Below, piece after piece: positions 17,915-27,860 of a stretch of 64,000 nucleotides of DNA; the first letter of the stretch is position 1, and each line of letters starts with the position of its first letter. The translations under genes were made by a program, and so were the position numbers. A model generated the notes under the pieces. That model worked only from the letters and a program-made list of their open reading frames with translations, ran no database searches and was not told the DNA's origin. The DNA is from an uncultured Nitrospira sp. (lineage in GTDB: Bacteria > Nitrospirota > Nitrospiria > Nitrospirales > Nitrospiraceae), in the NCBI GenBank assembly GCA_902500825.1, contig CABVRX010000001.1:334648-398647 (forward strand). The letters run 5' to 3'.

Positions 17915-17948
17915 AATGCTGGTACTTCTGCTGTGCTTTCCCAGCATT
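17915..17948. repeat. Inverted repeat upstream of the sigma-54-like site
   Basis: AATGCTGG and CCAGCATT form a perfect 8-base inverted repeat separated by 18 bases. It lies 26-59 bases upstream of the sigma-54-like element, where an activator or repressor could bind. As an RNA hairpin it could alternatively be a weak terminator for comEC, since a short T tract follows on the minus strand. Confidence 0.45.
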
Positions 17949-18054
17949 CCTGCCGGAAAGAGCCAAAAACTGTCATCCCTTACAGTTCTTGTACAGAAAG
18001 GATGCGACTCCCGGAGATGACGCTAGGACAGTCGAAAAAGACGGATGTTCGTTG

Positions 18055-20568
18055 TTATGAGAATTGGAGGGAGAGTCGGTGCCAATTCTGGTACTCACAT
18101 CGCCAAAGACAACGCGGAAAGTCTACCGGTTGCACAAGAAGATCCCGCATGCGAATCACAGTGAACTCGGATGTTGAGAGTCGTCCTGTAATCCAGATTG
18201 CGCCATCACGATCTGTTCGGAAAACCGTAATATTCTGATCTTGATACGTTTGCAGTACCGACTGCATTGGGTGTCCATAAGGATTAGCCGCACCGACCGA
18301 GATGACTGCATATTGTGGACGGAGTTGCCGAAGCCAGTCGGGATCCAGCGAGCTACGCGCTCCGTGATGGGGCACTTTTAGCACGGTCACCGGTTGATAC
18401 CCTTCACCGTTCAATCGTCTCAATCCGGCAGTTTCAATATCAGCTGCAAAAAGAATGGAATAGATTCCGCACTGCAGTCGCGAGACGATCGACAGATTAT
18501 TCAATAATGCCCCGGAAGGAGGATGAGCCGTTTCGTTGACCACTGGTGTGTCCGGTGGATTGAGAATGCTGAATCGGCACTGACCGGACTGTAATAAATC
18601 CCGACCACGCACAGCAGTATGTTGATCGATATGCCTATCACGAAGTGCTGTTTGAAGATCTTTAACGAATCTCTCGGAGCGTTCTATTCCACTATCCCAA
18701 TACCGTCCGACTGATATATGGTTAAGTACCCAGATCAACCCTCCAACGTGATCCAGTTGCTGGTGTGTCCCAATGACGTGGGATATGTGATGAATTCGTC
18801 GGCTCCACAGAAACGGTGCAACCACATTTTCCCCCATGTCAAATCGTTCATATCGGGCTCCGCCGTCGATTAAAACGGTCTGACCATCCGGCAATTCCAC
18901 AATGGCACTGTCTCCTTGTCCGACATCGAGGAACGTGACACGCCAATGATCGCCGTCTGCTTTCGACACAGGTGGACTCAGCCACCAACCGATCAACAAT
19001 ATCGACAAACCAGCGCCGGTAACACGGATGCGCCATGGTATGGCCTGAAGGCTTGTTACAAATAACCCGGTGTAAAACAAAGCGATCATTGGTATGGAAG
19101 GAGCTGCTACATGCCACTCGCTTCCTGGAAGGTGGGCACACCACTGCAATCCAAAAACCATCAACCCCCACAATTGCTCCATTGCTGAGCCAAGGATCAA
19201 AGATTCGGATCCAGTCATGATCGTCCACAGGGCGGCAAGCAATCCGAGAGGTACCAAAATGATACCGGTAAACGGGATCGCGATCAGGTTGGTGATGATC
19301 CCCATCCACGGAACCTGATTGAAATAGAACGCAACCAGAGGCACAGTAGCCACAGTCACAGCCCCGCTCATCGATAGCGCGTTGAGCACATGGTTCATGA
19401 AGTGGAGTCTCGCCTGATTGTCGGCGCCGGCAGCGTCCGCATTCCATGATTGCATGAGCGCGATCATTCTGACCATCACAAGCACGGACAGAAAGGAGAG
19501 TTGAAAGGAAATGTCAAAGATGGCACGAGAATCGTGCAAGAGGATCACCAGGAGCGCCACAGCCATGGCATGACCCAGATGGCGTTCATACCCTAGCCAC
19601 ATTGCGATCATCGCCAGGGTGATCATGACGAGCGACCTCATGGTCGCTAACTCAACCCCCGCTAGCAACGCATACAGTACGACAGCGGGCCAGGCAAACA
19701 GAATGGCGATCTTCGACGCGGTGATTGCTCGTGATAACGACAACAAGGGAACGAGAGGAAGTCCAAGAACAAGTCTTTTCATCAACCCAAACACCACGAC
19801 GGCCACAAGTCCAAGATGTGAACCGGAGATCGAGAGCAGATGAACTGTTCCGGTCACCATGAACCAGTCTTGGAGTTCTTGTTCGAGATAGCCTCGTTCA
19901 CCGATGATCATACCGAGGAATAGCCCTCGCACGGGTTGGTTCAATCCGCTGATGACCGCTGCACGTATCGTGGCCCTCCAATGATCCACCTGGTTCCACA
20001 CGCGCCATAATCCAAGCGGCTCTCCATCTAGCAACGTCACCGCCTGAAAACCAGTCACGGTGGTCAGAAAGTCGATGCCCTGGCGTTCCATATAGGCGGC
20101 ATAGTTGAATCCACCCGGATTCAACGACCCTCGTGGAGGGTGAAGTTTTCCAAAAAACGAAATCCGATTGCCGTGATAAAGCGTGATACCAGGGTCTTGC
20201 CACACAAGGCGTACACGTCTCGATTCCAAATCCGATTCGTCCGTCTGGACCAGGATCGTCTGACGTCCCACACTGTGCTGAACGGGAGCGACAACCCGAC
20301 CGACGACCGAGACTTGAGCCGTCTCCGCAGGCGGGAACATCCGGGGAGACTCCGATGTTGGAGTGGTAAGGTTCCAGTAAATTATCCCGAAGAGAACGCT
20401 GGAATACAGTAGCAGCGCGGAGGGTGAGTCGAGATAACCGACTCGCTCGAGGATACTGAATCCAACGGCGATGCCGGCCAACAGAACAATGGCGGAGATC
20501 GGGAAGAATAAGATCTGTGCCCCGCACAGAAGACCGAGGACAAATGCTGCTGCGAGCAACGGAAGCAT
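18055..20568 (-). CDS. comEC: DNA internalization competence protein ComEC/Rec2
   Basis: 837 residues. N-terminal helices and a DUF4131-type OB-like segment (VSVVGRVVAPVQHSVG) are followed by the Competence domain (GLFLGMIIGERGYL, TGTVHLLSISGSHLGLV) and a C-terminal metallo-beta-lactamase domain (about 565-837: FLDVGQGDSAIVELPDGQ, IDGGARYERFDMGEN, then VPHHGARSS). The metal motif reads THQQLDHVGG, whereas ComEC proteins usually show HPDADH, so the middle acidic residue is Gln here. The protein forms the inner-membrane channel for single-stranded DNA uptake. No other competence gene is nearby; it follows glmM by 33 bases. Confidence 0.93.
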   Translation of the reverse strand: MLPLLAAAFVLGLLCGAQILFFPISAIVLLAGIAVGFSILERVGYLDSPSALLLYSSVLFGIIYWNLTTPTSESPRMFPPAETAQVSVVGRVVAPVQHSVGRQTILVQTDESDLESRRVRLVWQDPGITLYHGNRISFFGKLHPPRGSLNPGGFNYAAYMERQGIDFLTTVTGFQAVTLLDGEPLGLWRVWNQVDHWRATIRAAVISGLNQPVRGLFLGMIIGERGYLEQELQDWFMVTGTVHLLSISGSHLGLVAVVVFGLMKRLVLGLPLVPLLSLSRAITASKIAILFAWPAVVLYALLAGVELATMRSLVMITLAMIAMWLGYERHLGHAMAVALLVILLHDSRAIFDISFQLSFLSVLVMVRMIALMQSWNADAAGADNQARLHFMNHVLNALSMSGAVTVATVPLVAFYFNQVPWMGIITNLIAIPFTGIILVPLGLLAALWTIMTGSESLILGSAMEQLWGLMVFGLQWCAHLPGSEWHVAAPSIPMIALFYTGLFVTSLQAIPWRIRVTGAGLSILLIGWWLSPPVSKADGDHWRVTFLDVGQGDSAIVELPDGQTVLIDGGARYERFDMGENVVAPFLWSRRIHHISHVIGTHQQLDHVGGLIWVLNHISVGRYWDSGIERSERFVKDLQTALRDRHIDQHTAVRGRDLLQSGQCRFSILNPPDTPVVNETAHPPSGALLNNLSIVSRLQCGIYSILFAADIETAGLRRLNGEGYQPVTVLKVPHHGARSSLDPDWLRQLRPQYAVISVGAANPYGHPMQSVLQTYQDQNITVFRTDRDGAIWITGRLSTSEFTVIRMRDLLVQPVDFPRCLWRCEYQNWHRLSLQFS

Positions 20569-20601
20569 GAGCTTCCCTCATGTACCGGGAAAAGGGAACG
20601 C

Positions 20602-21951
20602 TCAGCCGATATGTTTCCGTACGACCCTGGCAAGATCCTCAGCCACTTCTCTGACCATGGTGGACTGTTCCCCTTCCACCATAATCCGCAACAGCGGCTC
20701 TGTCCCGGAATATCTGATGAGGACCCTGCCACACCCGTTCAAGCGACGTTCGCTCTCTTGTATGGCGCAATCAATGTCAGGAATCGATTCCAGTCGCGGC
20801 TTCCGCGTGACATGCACATTGACCAACACTTGCGGGACAGCGGTCATGGCTTTGGCCAACTCGGATAACGGCTTCTTGGTTCGCTTCACCAATGACAACA
20901 TCTGCAGAGCCGAGATGAGACCGTCTCCGGTGGTATTATGGTCGAGGAATATGAAGTGCCCCGATTGCTCTCCTCCGAAGTTATAGCCTTCAGCCAACAT
21001 TCGTTCGAGCAGATACCGATCCCCGACCAGCGTCCGAATCAGCTTCACACCCACTTTTGACATGGCGAGTTCCAGTCCAAAGTTGCTCATTGCAGTTCCA
21101 ACCAAGGTCTGTTTGGCGAGGAGCCCGTTTCGATGGAGATCCAGCCCCAAGGCGGCCATCACATGATCCCCATCAATGACTGTTCCTTGCTCGCAAACAA
21201 AAACAGCCCGATCAGCATCTCCGTCCAAAGCGATACCAAGATCCGCTTTGCAACGTCGTACCGACTCTTGCAAGAGCTCAGGATGGACGGCACCACAACC
21301 GTCATTGATATTCATCCCGTCCGGTGTATTGCCGATGACTTCAACCGTGGCCCCCAATTCTCTGAGAACCGTCGGAGCCACTTTGTATGCGGCGCCGTTC
21401 GCGCAATCGACGACGAGCTTGAGCCCCTGAAAATCAAGGTCCTTCGGCAATGATCGCTTCGCAAATTCAATATAGCGTCCCTCTGCGTCATCGATGCGAT
21501 AGGCTTTGCCGATAAGATCTGCCGTCGGTCGAAGATGGCTAATTTCATTCGATACGATCAGTTCTTCAATACGAGCTTCCACGTCGTCGGGGAGTTTGAA
21601 TCCATTGTTTGAAAAGAATTTGATTCCGTTATCTTGGTAAGGATTGTGCGATGCCGAAATGACCACTCCTGCATCCGCCCGTAGACTCCTGGTCAAAAAG
21701 GCGATCGCCGGTGTCGGCATTGGTCCGACTAACAACACATCAACCCCCATCGAACAGATTCCGGCCATCAAGGCGGACTCCAGCATATATCCGGAGATAC
21801 GGGTGTCTTTCCCGATGACGATCTGATGACGGCCAGCTCGTCGCATAAAGATATGTGCCGCGGCTCGTCCGAGCTGCATTGCCATTTCACTGGTCATGGG
21901 ATCGAGGTTGGCGACCCCTCGGACACCATCAGTTCCAAATAATTTACGCAT
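20602..21951 (-). CDS. glmM: Phosphoglucosamine mutase
   Basis: 449 residues from the second of two adjacent ATGs ([12 protein letters not shown]), which gives better spacing from AGGAG. Catalytic loop [16 protein letters not shown] with the phosphoserine, the metal loop [12 protein letters not shown], the sugar-specificity loop [10 protein letters not shown] and phosphate-binding [12 protein letters not shown] are all intact. The enzyme converts glucosamine-6-phosphate to glucosamine-1-phosphate for UDP-GlcNAc, feeding peptidoglycan, LPS and exopolysaccharide. It overlaps the end of folP by eight bases, the familiar folP-glmM pairing. Confidence 0.97.
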   Translation of the reverse strand: MRKLFGTDGVRGVANLDPMTSEMAMQLGRAAAHIFMRRAGRHQIVIGKDTRISGYMLESALMAGICSMGVDVLLVGPMPTPAIAFLTRSLRADAGVVISASHNPYQDNGIKFFSNNGFKLPDDVEARIEELIVSNEISHLRPTADLIGKAYRIDDAEGRYIEFAKRSLPKDLDFQGLKLVVDCANGAAYKVAPTVLRELGATVEVIGNTPDGMNINDGCGAVHPELLQESVRRCKADLGIALDGDADRAVFVCEQGTVIDGDHVMAALGLDLHRNGLLAKQTLVGTAMSNFGLELAMSKVGVKLIRTLVGDRYLLERMLAEGYNFGGEQSGHFIFLDHNTTGDGLISALQMLSLVKRTKKPLSELAKAMTAVPQVLVNVHVTRKPRLESIPDIDCAIQESERRLNGCGRVLIRYSGTEPLLRIMVEGEQSTMVREVAEDLARVVRKHIG

Positions 21952-22843
21952 CATGCTCCTGTCCGCTAGATGACCATTGTGGATTCAACGCGGCAGCCAT
22001 CTTGACTACATCGATCATCTTGGCAACATCATGGACACGCACAATGTGCGCTCCACGATCGACTGCCAATGCCACCGCCGCTGCCGTCCCCCAATCTCGA
22101 TGCTCAACAGGCCGTTCAACCACTTTCCCGATAAATGCCTTCCGTGACAGGCCAACCAATACAGGGCGGTTCAATGACGCGAATGCGGACAGTCCGTCAA
22201 GGAGGTCAAGATTATGGATCAACAGCTTACCAAAACCAAAGCCTGGATCAAGAATGATGTTTGTTCGAGCTATTCCTGCATCGAGAGCATTCCGGAGGCG
22301 CTCATCAAGAAAGTGGACGACTTCGCCGACCACGTTGGAATAATACGGTGACTGTTGCATCGTTTGGGGATATCCGTGCATGTGCATCAGGACAACTCCC
22401 GCATCGAATCGGGCAACGACCGACGCCATTGCAGGATCTTGTCGTAACGCGCTCACATCATTGATGATCGATGCGCCGCAATCCAGGGCGATCTCTGCGA
22501 CTCGCGACTTGGTGGTGTCGATCGAAATCGGAACCGACACACGATGGACCAATCCCTTCATTACCGGGATAACATGAGCCAACTCATCCTGTTCACTAAT
22601 GGAGTGTGCGCCAGGCCGAGTCGACTCTCCTCCCAGATCAATGATGTCCGCCCCTTGTCTAACAAGCTCCAGTGCATGGGCGATCGCTCGTTCAGGTTCG
22701 ACATATCGTCCTCCATCATAAAAGGAATCAGTCGTGACATTGACGACGCCCATGATAAGCGGACGCCCTTTGCAATGAATTTCTCGCCCTTTGGCAGAGA
22801 ACCACTGTTGCGCCGTCATTGCCTGTGGTAAGACTCGATCCAC
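21944..22843 (-). CDS. folP: Dihydropteroate synthase
   Basis: 299 residues from GTG; an ATG eight codons later is an alternative and neither has a strong ribosome binding site. The TIM-barrel signatures are present: [17 protein letters not shown] (pterin loop), [51 protein letters not shown] and the loop [11 protein letters not shown]. It condenses p-aminobenzoate with dihydropterin pyrophosphate in folate synthesis. The gene lies between ftsH and glmM. Confidence 0.96.
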   Translation of the reverse strand: MDRVLPQAMTAQQWFSAKGREIHCKGRPLIMGVVNVTTDSFYDGGRYVEPERAIAHALELVRQGADIIDLGGESTRPGAHSISEQDELAHVIPVMKGLVHRVSVPISIDTTKSRVAEIALDCGASIINDVSALRQDPAMASVVARFDAGVVLMHMHGYPQTMQQSPYYSNVVGEVVHFLDERLRNALDAGIARTNIILDPGFGFGKLLIHNLDLLDGLSAFASLNRPVLVGLSRKAFIGKVVERPVEHRDWGTAAAVALAVDRGAHIVRVHDVAKMIDVVKMAAALNPQWSSSGQEHDA

Positions 22844-22973
22844 CTAATCCCATCGCTGAAATGGAAATTCGAACCAGCGCATTGTCCTTGGGGAATCAGA
22901 CATAACGCGGCCCGTGAATGCAACATCATAGGGACAACGGCTCAAACACAAACGAACCGTTGGCACAATATAT

Positions 22974-24785
22974 TTAGGCTGGAACTGTCTGCGAGGAGGA
23001 TTGCAACAGAATCTGATCAATTTCCGGTGCGTCGAGCACTTCCTTTTCAAGTAGCGCCTCCGCCAAAGCCTTCAGACTCGTCATTTGCTCAGACAGCACA
23101 CGTTTAGCACGTTCGTAATTTTCTGTCACGAAGCGTTTGATCTCCAAGTCAATTTCAAGCGCGACTTGATCGCTGACATCTCGCTTCGTGGCAAAGTCTC
23201 GTCCGAGGAACACCGAATCTTCCTTTTGTCCAAAGGTCAAGGGTCCCAACTTTTCGCTCATGCCCCATTCGCACACCATCTTGCGGGCTAAGTCCGTCGC
23301 ACGTTCAAGATCGTTACCGGCTCCGGTTGTGACATGCTTGAATACAAGCTCTTCGGCAACACGTCCACCCATAAGAATCGCCAAGGTATTGTAGAGGAAC
23401 TCTTTGGAAAAGTTGTGCCGATCATCTGTCGGTAGCTGCATCGTAACACCTAGCGCCCGACCTCTAGGGATGATCGTCACTTTATGAACGGGATCGGTTC
23501 CTGGGAGGAGCTTCGCCATCAATGCGTGCCCGGCTTCATGATAGGCTGTCACTCGTTTTTCTTCCTCGGTGAGAATCATGCTCTTGCGCTCGGCACCCAT
23601 CATGACCTTATCCTTGGCCATCTCAAAGTCGATATTTTCGACTTCCTTCTTGTTCTGACGAGCCGCCCACAGAGCCGCTTCATTCACGAGGTTTTCCAGA
23701 TCAGCTCCTGAAAACCCCGGTGTTCCTCTGGCAATTTTTTCCAGCTCCACATTCGCGGCGACTGGAACCTTTTTCGTGTGGACCTTCAAGATTTCCGAAC
23801 GGCCTTTGAGGTCAGGGCGATTCACCACTACCTGTCGATCAAAGCGTCCAGGTCTCAGCAAGGCAGGATCGAGTACATCGGGACGATTGGTCGCTGCGAC
23901 CAAAATGACGCCCTCCGTTGTGTCGAAGCCGTCCATTTCCACCAGCAACTGATTGAGCGTTTGTTCCCGTTCGTCATGGCCACCGCCGAGGCCCGCCCCT
24001 CGCAAACGACCGACCGCATCAATTTCATCGATAAAAATAATGCACGGAGCATGTTTCTTCCCTTGCTCAAACAAATCCCGTACTCGTGAAGCTCCGACGC
24101 CGACGAACATCTCTACAAAGTCAGACCCGCTGATACTGAAGAACGGTACTCCAGCCTCTCCCGCAATAGCCTTGGCCAGCAGCGTCTTTCCTGTTCCTGG
24201 AGGTCCGACAACAAGCACGCCTTTCGGGATGCGTCCACCGAGCTTCTGAAACTTCCGAGGATCTTTCAAAAACTCAATAATTTCAAGGACTTCTTCTTTC
24301 GCTTCATCGACGCCAGCCACGTCGGAGAAGGTAATCTTTTTTCGCTCCTCCGTCAGCATACGTGCTCGACTCTTTCCAAAGGATAGAGCCTTGTTTCCAC
24401 CAATCTGCATCTGACGCATCAGGAAAAACCAGAGGCCCAGGAAGAGAATAAATGGACCCCACGTGACGAGGAAGGTGATATACCACGGACTCTCATCCGG
24501 TGGCTTGACCTCAATCTGTACATCTTTTTCACGAAGGACTTTGACAAGGTCAGGATAGTCCGCTGAGTAGGTACGAATACGAGTCTTATCCTTTAACACC
24601 CCGCTGATATGATTGCCTTTAATGATGACCTTTTCAAAATCACCCTTATCGAGTTTTGCCATAAAATCGCTGAATATCACTTCTTCTTCTGGTGCATGAG
24701 TCGGTACACTGAACAGATTGAATAAGAGAATCATGAACAAGCCGACCACCACCCAGAAAAGCAAGTTCTTGACCCGAGAATTCAT
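22974..24785 (-). CDS. ftsH: ATP-dependent zinc metalloprotease FtsH
   Basis: 603 residues. TM1 at about 8-24 and TM2 at about 102-122 flank a small periplasmic domain. The AAA domain has Walker A VGPPGTGK at 193-200, Walker [13 protein letters not shown] and arginine finger RPGRFDRQV. The M41 protease domain has zinc motif HEAGH at 416-420. The C-terminal tail is short. It is a membrane-bound hexameric quality-control protease. A plausible sigma-70 promoter lies upstream, and GGAGG precedes the start. Confidence 0.98.
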   Translation of the reverse strand: MNSRVKNLLFWVVVGLFMILLFNLFSVPTHAPEEEVIFSDFMAKLDKGDFEKVIIKGNHISGVLKDKTRIRTYSADYPDLVKVLREKDVQIEVKPPDESPWYITFLVTWGPFILFLGLWFFLMRQMQIGGNKALSFGKSRARMLTEERKKITFSDVAGVDEAKEEVLEIIEFLKDPRKFQKLGGRIPKGVLVVGPPGTGKTLLAKAIAGEAGVPFFSISGSDFVEMFVGVGASRVRDLFEQGKKHAPCIIFIDEIDAVGRLRGAGLGGGHDEREQTLNQLLVEMDGFDTTEGVILVAATNRPDVLDPALLRPGRFDRQVVVNRPDLKGRSEILKVHTKKVPVAANVELEKIARGTPGFSGADLENLVNEAALWAARQNKKEVENIDFEMAKDKVMMGAERKSMILTEEEKRVTAYHEAGHALMAKLLPGTDPVHKVTIIPRGRALGVTMQLPTDDRHNFSKEFLYNTLAILMGGRVAEELVFKHVTTGAGNDLERATDLARKMVCEWGMSEKLGPLTFGQKEDSVFLGRDFATKRDVSDQVALEIDLEIKRFVTENYERAKRVLSEQMTSLKALAEALLEKEVLDAPEIDQILLQSSSQTVPA

Positions 24786-24837
24786 CCAGTTCTCCTCCGC
24801 GACAACATTGGACTCAACGTATGTAGAAATCGTGGTG

Positions 24838-24867
24838 ATGTTAACATAGCCTTGCGCAAATTGACAA
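24838..24867 (-). promoter_or_regulatory. Candidate sigma-70 promoter for ftsH
   Basis: On the minus strand TTGTCA (five of six to consensus) and TAACAT (four of six) are separated by 18 bases. The -10 lies about 53 bases before the ftsH ATG in the 99-base gap behind hpt, so ftsH can be transcribed independently. Confidence 0.5.
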
Positions 24868-24884
24868 CAGCTCGCTGAAAACTC

Positions 24885-25427
24885 TTACTCATCTTGCTGA
24901 CCCAGTTGATCGAGGACAGCGAGGTACGGAAGGTTCCGGTACTTTTGTTGGTAATCAAGTCCGTAACCGACGACGTACTGGTTCGGAATTCGGAACCCTA
25001 TATACTCCAACTGCACATTGACGACGCGCCGCTCCGGTTTACTCAGCAAAGTACAAACTTTAATGCTTCTCGGTTTCTGTTTCGCCAACGCCTTTGTGAG
25101 ATATTGAACCGTCAATCCCGAATCAACGATATCCTCAACCAACAGCACATCTCGATCCTTGACCTTTTCGGTCAGTTCCGTCACGAGCTTGACCTTCCCG
25201 GATGACTTCGCCTGTGTTCCATAGCTCGTCACGATGATGAAATCAACTTGCACTGGAATTCGGATCGCTCGTGCCAAATCAGCAAAAAACGCGTAGGCTC
25301 CCTTTAATACTCCGACAAGCACAAGGTCTTTGCCGGCATAGTCGGCACTAATCTGCCTACCCAGCTCGCGGATACGGCTCCGCATTTGTTCCTGGGTCAC
25401 GATCGGACGTCCGAACATACGTTCCAT
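24885..25427 (-). CDS. hpt: Hypoxanthine phosphoribosyltransferase
   Basis: 180 residues. The flexible loop region SYGTQAKSSG, the PRPP-binding motif VLLVEDIVDSGLTVQYL and the C-terminal hood PNQYVVGYGLDYQQKYRNLPY are typical of bacterial HPRT. It salvages hypoxanthine and guanine to IMP and GMP. The gene starts six bases after tilS ends, and the tilS-hpt-ftsH order is widely conserved in bacteria. Confidence 0.96.
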   Translation of the reverse strand: MERMFGRPIVTQEQMRSRIRELGRQISADYAGKDLVLVGVLKGAYAFFADLARAIRIPVQVDFIIVTSYGTQAKSSGKVKLVTELTEKVKDRDVLLVEDIVDSGLTVQYLTKALAKQKPRSIKVCTLLSKPERRVVNVQLEYIGFRIPNQYVVGYGLDYQQKYRNLPYLAVLDQLGQQDE

Positions 25428-25432
25428 CTCAC

Positions 25433-26929
25433 TCAGTCCCTTCTCTTCAGAGTTGGATTCTCAGAAGTGAACACCAGACAGCACTTCGTTGCGGCAGTAA
25501 GTGCCCAGCGACCATCCTGCCGATACCCAACGACCCACAGGATCCCCTCGGGAGCCACCACCAGAGGAATACGAGCTCGGGTCGCAGGCGGGATCTTTAG
25601 ATCCGTGAAAAAATCTTGAAGCTTCTTCGAATGCCCTCTCATACCGGAGGGATAAAATCGGTCTCCTGGCAACCAGTTCCGTACCATCAGCGGCTGAGAC
25701 ACGCGATCGGCATCTACGAGAATCCGGTCCTTTCCAAGAAGCAGCGCAGAATCAATCTGGACCCGTGCCTGCTGTTGTACCTGAAGCCGTTGATCCGTTC
25801 CAGGCCATACAAGCTCTCCCGGCACCGGTAAGAGTTCCTGACATCTACCGTACGGGTGTCCAGCAGGGGGAATCTCTCGTGCTTGAAGTGGAACAAACTG
25901 AAGACAGCGATCATCAACAACAACCCGCCCCCCCTTCACATCGAGACTTGAACCAGCCTCTCTCTTCGAAGCCAGGTGAATGAGGCGATCAACCGTTCGG
26001 ATACTGGGTGAACGAAATTGATCATCATTCTGCCGAAAAAGGTTTCGGATGCAACGCCGTTGAAAGGCCTGCGGGAGTTCCAGGAGCAATCTGCGATCGA
26101 TTGCCCAGCCTCCGGCAGAGTCTCGTTTCACGGCAGAAGAAGATAGGGCGTCAACCTGATGGTCCAGACAGCGATCGTCTTCTCTGCAGATATCCGCAAG
26201 CTTGCAGAGTGCATCGATACCGGAAGGGACCAGTCGATTCAGAATCGGAATGACCTCTCTCCTGACTCGGTTCCGCAAATAATGCTCCTGGAAATTGCTG
26301 GAGTCTTCCCGAAACGACACCCCTGTCGCGCGAAGATACGCCAGAACTTCTTGCCGTTTGGCGTCGTACAAAGGCCGAATAAGTTTGTTATTGCGGAACG
26401 CCGGCATACCTGAAAGACCAGTCAGTCCTGCCCCCCGGAGCATCCATAGGAAAACAGTCTCTGCCTGATCGTCTGCCGTATGGCCTACGGCAATACGGTC
26501 CGCTCCGCACTTCTCGGCGATTTCCTGCATCACTTGATAGCGGAGGTCACGGGCTTCAGCCTGCAATGATGTCTTGCGTCGACCGGTGTGAAATTCAACC
26601 TGTCGAACATGGAGAGGAACTCCGAGCCCTTGGCACAAGGCCTCCACAAATTGTTGGTCACCGTCTGACTCAGCCCCTCGCAGTCCATAGTTGCAATGAA
26701 CGGCTGATAGGGCCAATTCCCAACTCGGCCGGAGATGATGCAAGATCGACAACAAGGCGACGGAATCTGGTCCGCCCGAGACGGCGACCAATATGTGTTG
26801 TCCACGTAGAAAGAGGCTTCTGGACCGAGCCGTTCGAATAACACGATGCACCAGCGGTGGCCACGCCATTGTATCGATGGATCTGTTTAAGGCCGGTTGC
26901 AAGGACTCATCGCTCTCCGATGCTTTCAT
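25433..26929 (-). CDS. tilS: tRNA(Ile)-lysidine synthase
   Basis: 498 residues if the ATG that overlaps ribF by 23 bases is used; the ATG giving MAWPPLVHRV is an alternative. The N-type ATP pyrophosphatase loop ILVAVSGGPDSVALLSIL, the HCNYGLRGAESDGDQQFV segment, AVGHTADDQAETVFLWMLRG and RPLYDAKRQEVLAYL are diagnostic. The C-terminal region includes GDRFYPSGMRGHSKKLQDFF of the TilS C-terminal domain. It modifies C34 of tRNA-Ile2 to lysidine so that it reads AUA. Confidence 0.96.
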   Translation of the reverse strand: MKASESDESLQPALNRSIDTMAWPPLVHRVIRTARSRSLFLRGQHILVAVSGGPDSVALLSILHHLRPSWELALSAVHCNYGLRGAESDGDQQFVEALCQGLGVPLHVRQVEFHTGRRKTSLQAEARDLRYQVMQEIAEKCGADRIAVGHTADDQAETVFLWMLRGAGLTGLSGMPAFRNNKLIRPLYDAKRQEVLAYLRATGVSFREDSSNFQEHYLRNRVRREVIPILNRLVPSGIDALCKLADICREDDRCLDHQVDALSSSAVKRDSAGGWAIDRRLLLELPQAFQRRCIRNLFRQNDDQFRSPSIRTVDRLIHLASKREAGSSLDVKGGRVVVDDRCLQFVPLQAREIPPAGHPYGRCQELLPVPGELVWPGTDQRLQVQQQARVQIDSALLLGKDRILVDADRVSQPLMVRNWLPGDRFYPSGMRGHSKKLQDFFTDLKIPPATRARIPLVVAPEGILWVVGYRQDGRWALTAATKCCLVFTSENPTLKRRD

Positions 26930-27854
26930 GATATCGACGCAAAATTCCCCTCGCGGAATCCACGTCGGCCGTGATTTGTCGGCTCAGAGCTTCTGCGCTA
27001 TCGAACTGCGCGTCGCCTCGTATACGACCGATAAACTCAACTGTGAGCAGTCGCCCATACAGTTCGTGTTTTCCATCCAGAATGGAGACTTCCAACCCCC
27101 GCTCGCCGTCATCAAAGGTCGGCCTTGTACCAATATAGGCAACCGAATCATGCCGCGCTTGATCCAGAATCGCGACAGAGGCATAAATCCCGTCGGAAGG
27201 TGCTACGCGGTCTGGAGGTAATGGAATATTTGCCGTAGGGCATCCCAATGTTCGTCCCCTCCCCTCGCCAGAAGATACGACTCCGCTCAGGGCATAGTAT
27301 CGGCCGAGCAAGACGGCCGCCTGATCAACCTTCCCGGACATAATGAGCTGTCTGATTTTCGTCGAGCTGACTACTCCTCCGTCGATCCTCACTGGAGGAA
27401 CCGGATGAACGATGAAGCCGAATCGTTTGCCCAGCGCGGTCAAATCATCGATCTGCCCTATTCGCTTATGCCCAAAGGCAAAATGTTGTCCGACAAAAAT
27501 CTCTTTTAGGCCGAGCCCTTTGCACAGTACCTGCTCAGCGAACATCTCCGGTGAGAGTGACGCAAATTCTCGCGTGAACTCCAAGGCGACCACCTCATCG
27601 ATTCCGGCTTGTTCAAAACGGTCACGTTTCTCTTCCCCGCTCGTCAGAAACCGAAGATCAACGTGAGGCGCAAGGATTTTCACCGGGTGAGGGTCGAACG
27701 TCAGGACAACAGCCGTTCCATGGGCGCGGCGCGCCGTCTCAACCACCTGTTTTAAGAGTGCATGGTGACCGAGATGATGGCCGTCGAAATTTCCGATGGT
27801 TCCCACCGGATACGGCCGTACGACCTCGTCCGAATATCCGCGGGTCACTTTCAT
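26907..27854 (-). CDS. ribF: Bifunctional riboflavin kinase/FAD synthetase
   Basis: 315 residues. The N-terminal FMN adenylyltransferase domain shows GTIGNFDGHHLGHHALL, VLTFDPHPVKIL, FVGQHFAFGHKRIG and VSSTKIRQLIMSG. The C-terminal kinase domain has the Mg/ATP motif LGCPTANIPLPPDR, ASVAIL and a conserved Glu segment (GLEVSILDGKHELYG). It makes FMN and FAD in the cytoplasm. It lies between hemB and tilS. Confidence 0.96.
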   Translation of the reverse strand: MKVTRGYSDEVVRPYPVGTIGNFDGHHLGHHALLKQVVETARRAHGTAVVLTFDPHPVKILAPHVDLRFLTSGEEKRDRFEQAGIDEVVALEFTREFASLSPEMFAEQVLCKGLGLKEIFVGQHFAFGHKRIGQIDDLTALGKRFGFIVHPVPPVRIDGGVVSSTKIRQLIMSGKVDQAAVLLGRYYALSGVVSSGEGRGRTLGCPTANIPLPPDRVAPSDGIYASVAILDQARHDSVAYIGTRPTFDDGERGLEVSILDGKHELYGRLLTVEFIGRIRGDAQFDSAEALSRQITADVDSARGILRRYHESIGER

Positions 27855-27860
27855 CGTCGA

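Noticed and set aside
22925-22970. CAACGG/CCGTTG hairpin after ftsH
   Set aside because: It has no following T run and contains a wobble pair, so a terminator call is not supported.
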